A DNA stretch of 64,000 nt from an uncultured Comamonas sp. (GTDB lineage: Bacteria > Pseudomonadota > Gammaproteobacteria > Burkholderiales > Burkholderiaceae_C): positions 62,001-126,000 of the forward strand of contig CABIIJ010000018.1 in NCBI GenBank assembly GCA_902175065.1. Direction: 5' to 3'. Position 1 is the stretch's first letter; each line of letters opens with the position of its first letter. The notes beneath the pieces were generated by a model that saw only the letters and a program-made list of their open reading frames with translations, was not told the DNA's origin and did not search any database. Shown here piece by piece: positions 41,848-51,277 of the stretch. Position numbers and translations under genes: made by a program.

Positions 41848-44481
41848 ATGTTTTTCCTGGGTCAACGGTTTGCTGCTTGGTTGTTGTTCTTGTTCCTGAT
41901 GGTGGCTGGTGCAGGTGTTTCTCCGCTTGCACGGGCTGCAAATACCGCTTATGAAGCAGAACTGCCGGCAAATCTAGCGACGACGCCGGATATGTGTTCT
42001 TTGCTTCCCTGCACAGAGGTATTCCCCGGAGCCTCATATTTTTCATTGCGCAAAGGGCAGCCGTCTTATGTTGAGGCGTACGACAACGATGGTGCCGGGA
42101 AAAAGCTTCTTGGTTATGTGATGCTGTCCACCGATATTACGGACACCCCTGCCTACTCCGGCAAGCCTGTGGTGACCTTGATTGGCATGGATAAAGACGG
42201 CAAGTATGTTGGTGTCAAAGTGCTCAAGCATTCTGAGCCTATCTTGTTGTTAGGGATTCCAGAATCTGCACTTATTAATTTCAATAATCAGTATCTTGGA
42301 AAATCGGCTGCAGATAACATCGAAGTGGGTCCTTCACGCCCAGATGAAGATATTCTCGGTGTGGATGCAATCTCTGGTGCTACTGTGACGGTGATTGCAC
42401 AAAATCAGGTGATGCAACTTTCTGGTCAGGCAGTTGCTCGCCAGACGGGCATTATTGAGCCGACGGTGCGTGATCCAGCACGTTTCCTTACGACAGGGAA
42501 GCAATACAGCTGGAATGAATTGGTGAAAATTGGTGCGGTTCAACGGCTCCTGGTCAAACCTGAGCAGGTTGGCCTGGCCCGCAGTTCGGTGCCATTTATC
42601 GAATTGTGGTTTGGAGATCTCAATCAGCCAGATGTTGGCATCAGCCTGCTTGGGAAAAATAATTTTGAACGTCTGCATTCTGGTCTGAAAGAAGGTGAAA
42701 GTGCGTTCTTTATTATTAAAACAGCCGGGGATGAATCATTCAAAGGCTCGGGGTTCGTTCGCGGTGGCATTTTTGATCGTGTTCAGGCAAAACAGGGTGC
42801 GGATGCCTTTACTTTCCGCGATCTGGATTATTTGAATCTGTATGGTTTGGATCCTGCAGATGCCCCGCGTTATAACGAAGCGGGTATATTCATTGTTCGA
42901 TCGAACTCCTTTTCTCCTGCCTATCCGTGGCGTTTGGCCTTTCTCGGCAACCGCGTAGATCGTGCTACGGGGCATCGCAGTTTTGCTGTTTTTGAATCCA
43001 AGTATTGGCTGCCAGCGAGTATGTTGGAGGGAGGGCGTCCAAAAGTTCAGGAGCCGGATGCGCCTTGGGTGCGCGTCTGGAAGACCCAGGCTGTCAAAAT
43101 TGCCTTGTTTGCTTTCATTTTGGTTGCTGTGACTATTGTTTATGCGTTCCGGGAAAAACTGACACGTTTGTCCACGCATAAGAATAAATGGCCGGTGAAT
43201 GGATTCAAGTATATTTTCTGGACTGTCAGCATGGTCTGGATTGGCTTTGGGCTGATGGCCCAGCCATCCATTACCCAGGTGCTGACATGGTTTCATTCGA
43301 TCCTGTTTCAGTGGACGTGGTCGTTGTTTTTGTCCGATCCATTCATCTTCTTGTTCTGGATTTTCATCATCGGTACGGTGTTCTTGTTTGGTCGGGGTTT
43401 GTTCTGTGGCTGGATGTGTCCGTTTGGTTCGCTGCAGGAATCCATTTTCAAAATTGCCAAATTGATCGGATTCAAACGCTTCCAAACGCAGTTGCCGCAG
43501 AAATGGCATGATCGTTTGAAGTGGGGGAAATACATAGTATTTTTCTTCCTGCTCACAGTGTCTCTGTTCTCGATGGGGCTGGCTGAAAAACTGGCTGAGG
43601 TCGAACCGTTCAAAACCACCTTCCTGGTAGGTGTCATGAATCGCTCGTGGCCCTATGGGTTGTTCGTGGCGGCAATTTTGGGTGTGTCCATCTTCATTGA
43701 GCGCCCATATTGCAAATATATCTGTCCGCTGGGCGCGTCCCTGGCCATTCCCAGCACCTTCCGCTGGTTCGGCTTGAAGCGCAAGCAGGATTGCAATAGC
43801 TGCAAGGCTTGCGCTGTGGGCTGCGGTGCCCAGGCGATTGATACCGATGGCCGTATTGATCATCGCGAGTGCTTGCACTGTCTCGATTGCATGATTCTGT
43901 ATACCGATACCAAAGGTTGCCCGCCCTTGGCCAAAGAGCGCAAGCGTCGTGAGCGTGATGGGTTGGAAATTACGTCGATTGGCAAGAATGGCTATTTCAT
44001 TCCAATCCACCCTGCCACGGTGGATGACCAGATCGCAGCAAAAGCCAAGGGAGGTGTCGATCCCAGAATGCCTACCGATCCGACCTTGCCTGCACACAAG
44101 CGCGACGCTGGTCTGGTGAAGTGGCTGCTGCTGGAAATCCGTGATCATCTGTGGCCTTGGAGTAGCGAAGGCTGGCACAGCAAACGGGCCTTGCAGATGG
44201 CCGGGATCGCCTTGGCCGCTGCGGCAACCGTTGCGTGGGTGATGACGGCAATGGGGCACTTGTCCTCTGGCGCCATCATTGGCTGGTGGTTCGGGTGGAG
44301 CCTGTACGAAGTCCTGATTCGTATGGCTGGCCGTCGCTATGTCAAAGATGGGTTATGGTGGCGGGACAATTACCGCGTGGCCGGCTGGTTTGACATGATG
44401 AGCTACGTTGCTTTCAAAAACTTGATGATTGGTGCTGCCCTGTTCCTGGTGCTGCAGGCATTGGGGCTGTTTACGCCGTGA
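41848..44481 (+). CDS. nosR: NosR (FMN-binding, 4Fe-4S membrane protein)
   Basis: VDAISGATVTVIAQNQVM flavinylation-type motif; CGWMCPFGSLQE; CKYICPLGASLAIP; CNSCKACAVGCGAQAID. Confidence 0.96.
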   Translation: MFFLGQRFAAWLLFLFLMVAGAGVSPLARAANTAYEAELPANLATTPDMCSLLPCTEVFPGASYFSLRKGQPSYVEAYDNDGAGKKLLGYVMLSTDITDTPAYSGKPVVTLIGMDKDGKYVGVKVLKHSEPILLLGIPESALINFNNQYLGKSAADNIEVGPSRPDEDILGVDAISGATVTVIAQNQVMQLSGQAVARQTGIIEPTVRDPARFLTTGKQYSWNELVKIGAVQRLLVKPEQVGLARSSVPFIELWFGDLNQPDVGISLLGKNNFERLHSGLKEGESAFFIIKTAGDESFKGSGFVRGGIFDRVQAKQGADAFTFRDLDYLNLYGLDPADAPRYNEAGIFIVRSNSFSPAYPWRLAFLGNRVDRATGHRSFAVFESKYWLPASMLEGGRPKVQEPDAPWVRVWKTQAVKIALFAFILVAVTIVYAFREKLTRLSTHKNKWPVNGFKYIFWTVSMVWIGFGLMAQPSITQVLTWFHSILFQWTWSLFLSDPFIFLFWIFIIGTVFLFGRGLFCGWMCPFGSLQESIFKIAKLIGFKRFQTQLPQKWHDRLKWGKYIVFFFLLTVSLFSMGLAEKLAEVEPFKTTFLVGVMNRSWPYGLFVAAILGVSIFIERPYCKYICPLGASLAIPSTFRWFGLKRKQDCNSCKACAVGCGAQAIDTDGRIDHRECLHCLDCMILYTDTKGCPPLAKERKRRERDGLEITSIGKNGYFIPIHPATVDDQIAAKAKGGVDPRMPTDPTLPAHKRDAGLVKWLLLEIRDHLWPWSSEGWHSKRALQMAGIALAAAATVAWVMTAMGHLSSGAIIGWWFGWSLYEVLIRMAGRRYVKDGLWWRDNYRVAGWFDMMSYVAFKNLMIGAALFLVLQALGLFTP

Positions 44482-45806
44482 ATAATTTGAAAAAGTACTC
44501 TAATTTGAATAGCTTTCAGCGTTTGTGTGGTAAGGGCTTTGCGGCAATTTCGCTGAAGTTCTTTTGGAGTGTTGTCGCCTTGGCATGGGTCAGTGCCAGT
44601 CACGCTGCCACGATTGCCGTGAACCCGGGGGATGATCTGGCCGCTGCCGTGCAGGCTGCGGCGCCAGGGGATGTTTTGGAGATTGCCAGGGGCAAGTACC
44701 GCGCCAACTTGTTGATTGACAAACCATTGACGCTGCGTGGCATTGATCGCCCCACCATTAGTGGCGGTAATCGCGGTGACACGATTCGGATTACGGCACC
44801 GGATGTGGTGATGGATGGCCTTATCGTCAGTGATTCCGGCGACAGCTTGAAAGACCAAAACGCAGGGATTTATATTTATCCAGGTGCCCACCGGGCTGTC
44901 GTACAAAATTGTTATTTATCCTACAATCTTTTCGGGATGTGGATCGAAAAAGCCAATGATGTATGGATTGAGAATAATAACGTAACGGGAAAGCGCGAAT
45001 ATAGCTCTCCACTGCGTGGAAACGGTATTCAGCTTTACAATACCAAGGGTGCAAAAATAATAAATAATCGCATCAGTTTTGTGCGAGATGCTTTGTACGT
45101 TGATGTTTCTCATCATGCTGTGTTCAAAGGGAATCAACTGCACAATAGTCGGTATGGAACCCATTATATGAATTCTTATTATAATTTATGGGAAGATAAC
45201 GATACCTATTATAATCGAGGTGGCTTGGCGTTGATGGAGGTGCGTAATCAGGAAGTACGTAATAATCGGGCCTGGGGTAACTCTGATCATGGAATCATGC
45301 TGCGGACGCTTCAGGATTCTATTATTGAAGGCAACGTGGTGGCCGGTAATAGTCGTGGGTTTTTTATTTATGACGTTGAATACACGACTATCAATAATAA
45401 TGCAGTTATCGACAACACCGTTGGTGTTCACTTGGCAGGATCGGCCCGCAACGAAATTGAAGGCAATGACTTCATTTCCAACCGGGAGCAGGTGCGCTAT
45501 GTGGGTTCACGTGATCAGACTTGGGGTGAACGCAGTGGTAACCACTGGAGCAACTATATCGGTTGGGATCGCGATGGCGATGGTGTAGGCGATGTGCCCT
45601 ACGAAGCCAATGATATGGTGGATCGCTTAACGTGGCGTCATCCAAGTGTGAAACTCTTGATGGCAAGTCCTGCGGTGCAGGCGTTGCGCTTGGTCAGTCA
45701 GCAGTTTCCTATTTTGCGGGTGCCTTCGGTAGTGGATCCGCATCCGCGGATGCGTCCACAGTATGAAGAATGGAGTCAGTGGCGTGGTAAATACTTCCCC
45801 GGTTGA
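44478..45806 (+). CDS. nosD: NosD periplasmic copper-binding protein
   Basis: IAVNPGDDLAAAVQAAAPGDVLEIARGKYRANLLIDKPLTLRGI; beta-helix repeats; GNHWSNYIGWDRDGDGVGDVPYE. Confidence 0.96.
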   Translation: MNNLKKYSNLNSFQRLCGKGFAAISLKFFWSVVALAWVSASHAATIAVNPGDDLAAAVQAAAPGDVLEIARGKYRANLLIDKPLTLRGIDRPTISGGNRGDTIRITAPDVVMDGLIVSDSGDSLKDQNAGIYIYPGAHRAVVQNCYLSYNLFGMWIEKANDVWIENNNVTGKREYSSPLRGNGIQLYNTKGAKIINNRISFVRDALYVDVSHHAVFKGNQLHNSRYGTHYMNSYYNLWEDNDTYYNRGGLALMEVRNQEVRNNRAWGNSDHGIMLRTLQDSIIEGNVVAGNSRGFFIYDVEYTTINNNAVIDNTVGVHLAGSARNEIEGNDFISNREQVRYVGSRDQTWGERSGNHWSNYIGWDRDGDGVGDVPYEANDMVDRLTWRHPSVKLLMASPAVQALRLVSQQFPILRVPSVVDPHPRMRPQYEEWSQWRGKYFPG

Positions 45807-46713
45807 TAAGAGTCCGTTTGCGATTGTTCTGCGTGATGTGCGCAAGCATTATGGCGCGGTACATGCCGTTGATGGCGTAGATTTGAATATACCGCAAGGG
45901 CAGATTTTTGGTCTTATCGGCCATAACGGTGCAGGCAAGAGCACATTGTTCAAGATGATGCTTGGTTTGGAGCAACCGACATCCGGCAATATTGTTGTTG
46001 CAGGGGCAGATGTGGCTGGTTCCAATTTTCGTTCAGCCCGCCGCAAGCTTGGATATCTGCCTGAGAATGTGGTGCTTTACGACAATCTAAGCGGTCTGGA
46101 AACGTTGCATTTTTTTGCGCGTTTGAAAGGTGCTTCCGTGAAGGAGTGCGAGCCATTGCTTGATAAAGTAGGGCTGGCCCATGCAAGCAGGCGGGCGGTG
46201 CGTGAGTATTCCAAAGGAATGCGGCAGCGTTTGGGATTTGCACAGGCGTTGTTAGGGAAGCCGCAAGTACTCTTTCTGGATGAGCCAACCAATGGTTTGG
46301 ATCCCCAGGCCATCCGGGATTTTTATATTACCTTGCGGGAATTGCAACAAATAGGTGTCACAATTGTGATTACTTCGCATATTTTGTCAGAGCTGCAAGA
46401 GCGTGTGGACGAACTGGCAATTCTTGCTGCAGGAAAATTGCAAGCGCAAGGAAGCGTGCAGCAATTGCGGGAAGATACGGATTTACCTCTGGTTGTAGAG
46501 GTGGACTTGGCGGCGGATAAAAATCCCGAATTGATTCAGGCGTTGCGGGGTATCGTGGATACCCAACCTGAGCCGACTCTTGCCGGCTTGCGGTTTGAAT
46601 GCACACGAGGACAAAAAATGGCGGTGCTGGCGGCAATTGCTCCACTGGGTGTGCAGGATATCCGTTTGCAGGAACCTTCGCTGGAAGACATGTTCTTTGG
46701 TATCTCAGAATAA
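45763..46713 (+). CDS. nosF: NosF ABC transporter ATP-binding protein
   Basis: GLIGHNGAGKSTLFKMMLGL Walker A; YSKGMRQRLGFAQALLGKPQVLFLDEPTNGLDP; overlaps nosD. Confidence 0.95.
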   Translation: MKNGVSGVVNTSPVDKSPFAIVLRDVRKHYGAVHAVDGVDLNIPQGQIFGLIGHNGAGKSTLFKMMLGLEQPTSGNIVVAGADVAGSNFRSARRKLGYLPENVVLYDNLSGLETLHFFARLKGASVKECEPLLDKVGLAHASRRAVREYSKGMRQRLGFAQALLGKPQVLFLDEPTNGLDPQAIRDFYITLRELQQIGVTIVITSHILSELQERVDELAILAAGKLQAQGSVQQLREDTDLPLVVEVDLAADKNPELIQALRGIVDTQPEPTLAGLRFECTRGQKMAVLAAIAPLGVQDIRLQEPSLEDMFFGISE

Positions 46714-46748
46714 TCTGGTTTACCTAATTTTTGATTGAAACTATATTC

Positions 46749-47564
46749 ATGGAATTAAAGCCTATCATTACCGTTGCAGCAAAGGAGTTTCGGGATCGAA
46801 TCCGTAACCGGTGGGTGCTGGCGGTTGCCTTGGTATTCGCAGCGTTTTCTGTAGTTATCGCCTATTTTGGCGGGGCCCAACAGGGGATGGTTGGTTTTCG
46901 CTCGATGGAGGTAACGATTGCGAGTTTGGTAAGTTTGGTGATTTACCTGATCCCTCTGATTGCCCTGCTTTTGGGGTTTGATGCCATTGTGGGTGAGCGT
47001 GAGCGCGGTTCTCTGGGCTTGTTGTTGGCATTGCCAATTACAAGGCTGGAGTTGATGCTGGGCAAATACTTGGGTTTGGCTTTGGCACTGACCCTATCTA
47101 CCTTGGTTGGCTTTGGCGTCGTTGCACTGCTGTTGTGGAAGCAGATGGATGCGAACGCGCTGTTCCATTATTTCGGGTTCATACTTAGTTCTGTCCTGCT
47201 GGGGTTGGCATTTCTCAGTATCGCCGTACTGATTTCAGTTGTGGCGCGTGACCGTACACGGGCTTCCGGCATGGCGATTGCTGCTTGGTTTTTCTTTGTT
47301 CTCGTGTTTGATCTGATCTTATTGGGGATACTGGTGACCACTGGAGGGAAGTTTGCGGGCGATTCCTTTGCTTGGTTGCTATTGTTGAATCCTGCTGATG
47401 TCTTTCGCATCCTGAATGTTTTTTCTTTGGAGGATGTTCGTACGCTGTATGGTTTGGCCAGTGTCATGCCTACTTCTTTGGGTGATCCCATCAAGATGGG
47501 AGGCGTTATGTTGGTGTGGATTGTTTTACCTTTGGCATGGGCCAATTGGAGGTTTAAGCCGTGA
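46749..47564 (+). CDS. nosY: NosY ABC transporter permease
   Basis: MELKPIITVAAKEFRDRIRNRWVL; multi-TM; between nosF and nosL. Confidence 0.94.
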   Translation: MELKPIITVAAKEFRDRIRNRWVLAVALVFAAFSVVIAYFGGAQQGMVGFRSMEVTIASLVSLVIYLIPLIALLLGFDAIVGERERGSLGLLLALPITRLELMLGKYLGLALALTLSTLVGFGVVALLLWKQMDANALFHYFGFILSSVLLGLAFLSIAVLISVVARDRTRASGMAIAAWFFFVLVFDLILLGILVTTGGKFAGDSFAWLLLLNPADVFRILNVFSLEDVRTLYGLASVMPTSLGDPIKMGGVMLVWIVLPLAWANWRFKP

Positions 47565-48106
47565 TGAACTTTTCTTTGTACCCCTTGCGCCGTGCTTCCT
47601 GGCTGGCTGCACTGGTTTTGGCCGTTGGTGGCTTGAATGCATGCAGCGATGAGGCTGCCAAGGCACAATCCTTTGCCCCGGTGGAAATTGATCGTTCGAC
47701 CTCTTGCGAGCTTGACGGAATGTTGTTGATTGATTACCAAGGGCCCAAAGCACAAGTGCATTACGCAGGGCAAGACCGGCCTGTCTTTTTCTGCGATACG
47801 GTGGAATTGTTCAATACGCTGCTGGCTGGAGAGCAGGTACGTCCGGTGCGCATGGTTTATGTGCAGGATATGGGGCAGGCGGACTGGGAACACCCCGAAG
47901 GGCATTGGATTGATGCAAAAACGGCAACTTATGTCGTAGGGAGCAAGCGCCACGGTTCCATGGGAACGACGATTGCCAGCTTTGCCCAGAAAGCAGATGC
48001 GGAAAAATTCGTCACCGAATACGGCGGGACGGTTTATCCCTATGACGGCATTAAGCTCGACATGGTGGATTTGACGGGTGGTGCATTGCACGATACCCGG
48101 ATGTAG
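47561..48106 (+). CDS. nosL: NosL copper-binding lipoprotein
   Basis: Signal with C28 lipobox (GGLNACSD); SCELDGMLLIDYQGPKAQVHYAGQDRPVFFCDTVELFN; overlaps nosY. Confidence 0.92.
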   Translation: MMNFSLYPLRRASWLAALVLAVGGLNACSDEAAKAQSFAPVEIDRSTSCELDGMLLIDYQGPKAQVHYAGQDRPVFFCDTVELFNTLLAGEQVRPVRMVYVQDMGQADWEHPEGHWIDAKTATYVVGSKRHGSMGTTIASFAQKADAEKFVTEYGGTVYPYDGIKLDMVDLTGGALHDTRM

Positions 48107-48125
48107 GAACTGGCAGAGAGTTTTT

Positions 48126-48761
48126 ATGGCACAGCCCTTGTTGCGGCGCAGAGTTTTGGCAGGGTTGATGGGAACAGTGGCAGTTGTTGGCGCCTGGGGC
48201 TGGCAGCGGTTGTCTGTTCCTGCTGTAGAGCTGCCGGAGGCCGAGGTCTGTCTGGATGCTCCGGCCTTGCCATATGACCCGGCTTCTGGGTTGGCCATGA
48301 ATGACCCGCGTCCTGTGCCCGATGGGGCGCGTTGTCCCGTGTGCGGCATGTACCCAGGGCGTTTTGCCGAGTGGGCGGCACAGGCCATTTTTAGCGATGG
48401 CTATGTGCATTTTTTTGATTCGCCTTTGTCGCTGTTCACTTTCTTGGACGATGTGGAACGCTTCAGCCCAGGGCGAGCGGCCCGTGACATTGCGGCTTGT
48501 TATGTTACAGACAGCGCCCAGATCGCCATGCCGGCGTGGGCTGCTGCGGCCGATGCTTTTTATGTGCACGGCTCCAATGCCCTGGGGCCGATGCGCTCGG
48601 GAAATTTGCCTGCGTTTGCTGAACAGGCTGCTGCCCAGGCATTTGCCCGGCGCCGTGGTGGCGTCGTGCTTTCCTTTGCGCAAGTGGATGCGGCTGTGCT
48701 GCGGCAACTTGTTGTGCCGGGCGGGCATCAGCATTCGGCTCATACCGCAGCAAGCAGCTGA
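48126..48761 (+). CDS. Second NosL-family protein
   Basis: RCPVCGMYPGRFAEWAAQAIFSDGYVHFFDSPLSLFTFLDDVERF; immediately downstream of nosL. Confidence 0.85.
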   Translation: MAQPLLRRRVLAGLMGTVAVVGAWGWQRLSVPAVELPEAEVCLDAPALPYDPASGLAMNDPRPVPDGARCPVCGMYPGRFAEWAAQAIFSDGYVHFFDSPLSLFTFLDDVERFSPGRAARDIAACYVTDSAQIAMPAWAAAADAFYVHGSNALGPMRSGNLPAFAEQAAAQAFARRRGGVVLSFAQVDAAVLRQLVVPGGHQHSAHTAASS

Positions 48762-48895
48762 GAACGTCAGCAGGTCTTAAATCCTGTAAAACCCTTATCA
48801 CGCTACCGTATTTGTTTTAAGTCAAATAGCCAGGCTGAACAATTTGTGACACTATTTTACGTTTGTAGAAATAGTGCTGGAATCCAGGCTTGCGC

Positions 48896-51109
48896 ATGAC
48901 TGATGGAGAACTCACGGCTGAACCCCTGACCTCGGAGATGGAGGTTGCGGTCACTTTGGCCAGGACATTGCGGGAGCAGCAAACGCTGCTGCAAAGTACC
49001 GATATTGGTGTTGCCTTCATTCAGAAAAGGGAAGTGCTGCGCTGCAACGACCGCTTTGCGCAAATTTTTGGGTATGACGATGCGCAAGCCATTGTTGGCG
49101 AAGCCAGCTATGCGCTGCATCCGTCCCGGGAGGCCTTCCGGGCCTTGGGGCGTGATGCCTTTGCCGACTTGGCGCAGGGAGGGACGTTTCGCAGCGTTCG
49201 CCAGATGCGCAAAAGCGATGGTCGTCTGTTCTGGGCCAGCCTGACTGGGCGATTGATCAATCCGGTCGAGCCGTCGGAGGGTTCAATCTGGACGCTGGAT
49301 GATGTCGATGCCCACATCCATATGCGCTCACAGCTGGATGCGATCCAGTTGCAGACCCAGGTTTTGCTGGATCACGCGATGGTGGGAGTGGCGTATCTGC
49401 GGGATCATGCCGTTGTACGCTGCAACCGGCATGTGGAGTCGATGCTCGGCTATGGCGCAGGAGAGCTGCAAGGCTGTTCGTCACGTACCTGGTTTGCTGA
49501 CGATGACCAATGGCACGCGCAACGTGCCCGCTGTGCATCTGTGCTGGCGGCAGGGGAGGTATTTGCCGCTGAAATGGCCTTGCGTCGCAAGGATGGTGCG
49601 CCTCTGATTTGCGAAGTGCGCAGCAAGGCCCTGCAGGATGGCTGTGCCGTGTGGATTCTGATGGACATCACCGAACGCCGGCAGGCACAGGAGGCCTTGC
49701 GCGAGGCCCACGCGGAGCTGGAGCGGGTCGTGTCGGAGCGTACCCATGCGCTGGTCACAACGGCCAAGGACTTGGACAAGGAAATCCAGGAGCGCAAATA
49801 CGATCAGGAGCGCATCTACCGGTTGGCACATTACGATGTCCTGACGGGACTGCCGAACCGAACCTTGCTGGCCGAACGCAGCCAGCAGGCCATTGCCAGT
49901 GCCCAGATGCAACATACGCCGCTGGCGGTATTGTTTCTGGACCTGGATCATTTCAAGCATGTGAATGACTCGCTGGGGCACAAGGTCGGCGATCACCTGC
50001 TGGCGCGGATTGCCCAGCGTTTGCGCCAGACGGTGCGCGAATACGACACGGTGGCCCGCCTGGGCGGCGATGAATTCGTCCTGCTGCTGCCGCGGGCCAA
50101 TGCCCAGGGTGCCCAGCGGGTAGCCGGGAAGGTCGCCCAGGCGTTTGACCAGCCATTTCATATCGGTCAGCATGAGTTGACCCTGGGCTGTTCGGTCGGG
50201 GTGGCCTTGTATCCGCAGGACGGGCGGGATTTCGATGCCTTGGTGCAGTCTGCCGATATGGCGATGTATGGCGCCAAGCGGGAAGGGCGCAATACCTACC
50301 GCTTCTTTACCTCCCAGATGCAGGCCCAGTCGATGCGGGCGCTGGAGCTGGAGAATGCCTTGCGGCGGGCGCTGGAACGCGATCAGTTGTCCCTGCACTA
50401 CCAGCCCCAGGTGGACGCGGCTACGGGCAAGGTCGTCGGGGTGGAAGCCTTGCTGCGCTGGCAGCATCCGGAGCTGGGCATGGTCTCGCCGACGGAATTC
50501 ATCCCGGTGGCGGAAAGCAGTGGCTTGATCTGGCCGATTGGCCAGTGGGTGCTGGAGACGGCGGCCCACCAACTGAATGCCTGGCGCAGCAAAGGGCTGC
50601 TGCACATCACCATGGCCGTGAATTTATCCGCGCGGCAGTTCCACCAGCCCCAATTGCCCGATCTGGTCCGCGATGTGCTGCAGCAGGCCGACGTGCCGCC
50701 CCAGTGTTTTGAACTGGAGCTGACCGAAAGCGCGGCCATGAGCGATGTTCCCGCAGCAGAGCAAACCCTGGCCGAACTGCAAAAGCTGGGGGTGCGCCTA
50801 TCGATCGATGACTTTGGCACGGGTTATGCCTCGCTGACCCAGCTCAAGCGTTTGCCCAGCTATAAGCTCAAGATCGACCAATCCTTTGTCCGCGACCTGG
50901 ATAAGGGGGATACCGATAAAGCCATGGTCAATGCCATCGTGCGCATGGCCCAGGCCATGGGGCTGCGCATTACCGCCGAAGGTGTCGAAACCCAGGACCA
51001 GCTGGACTTCCTGCAGACCCTGGGCTGTGATGAGGCCCAGGGCTACTATTTCAGCCGCCCCAAGCCTGCCGCAGAGATTGAGAGCTTTTTGTTTCAGCGT
51101 GCCGTCTAG
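48896..51109 (+). CDS. PAS-GGDEF-EAL cyclic-di-GMP signalling protein
   Basis: DTVARLGGDEFVLLLPRA (GGDEF); VVGVEALLRWQHPELGMVSPTEFIPVAE (EAL-type); PAS-like N-terminus. Confidence 0.96.
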   Translation: MTDGELTAEPLTSEMEVAVTLARTLREQQTLLQSTDIGVAFIQKREVLRCNDRFAQIFGYDDAQAIVGEASYALHPSREAFRALGRDAFADLAQGGTFRSVRQMRKSDGRLFWASLTGRLINPVEPSEGSIWTLDDVDAHIHMRSQLDAIQLQTQVLLDHAMVGVAYLRDHAVVRCNRHVESMLGYGAGELQGCSSRTWFADDDQWHAQRARCASVLAAGEVFAAEMALRRKDGAPLICEVRSKALQDGCAVWILMDITERRQAQEALREAHAELERVVSERTHALVTTAKDLDKEIQERKYDQERIYRLAHYDVLTGLPNRTLLAERSQQAIASAQMQHTPLAVLFLDLDHFKHVNDSLGHKVGDHLLARIAQRLRQTVREYDTVARLGGDEFVLLLPRANAQGAQRVAGKVAQAFDQPFHIGQHELTLGCSVGVALYPQDGRDFDALVQSADMAMYGAKREGRNTYRFFTSQMQAQSMRALELENALRRALERDQLSLHYQPQVDAATGKVVGVEALLRWQHPELGMVSPTEFIPVAESSGLIWPIGQWVLETAAHQLNAWRSKGLLHITMAVNLSARQFHQPQLPDLVRDVLQQADVPPQCFELELTESAAMSDVPAAEQTLAELQKLGVRLSIDDFGTGYASLTQLKRLPSYKLKIDQSFVRDLDKGDTDKAMVNAIVRMAQAMGLRITAEGVETQDQLDFLQTLGCDEAQGYYFSRPKPAAEIESFLFQRAV

Positions 51110-51277
51110 TCCCGGTTCCTGGGCTGCACTGCCAAGAAACAGGGGGGAGGGCACAGGCCTGTCCCCAGCCCGGTAAAATGCGGGACTTCCCCAATGCTGC
51201 GCCCCAGGGCCGGGCTTTGCGTCCGGCCCTGGGGTGTTTTCACCCCGCCTTTTCCCCCTCTGTCCATAGGCCGCCTT

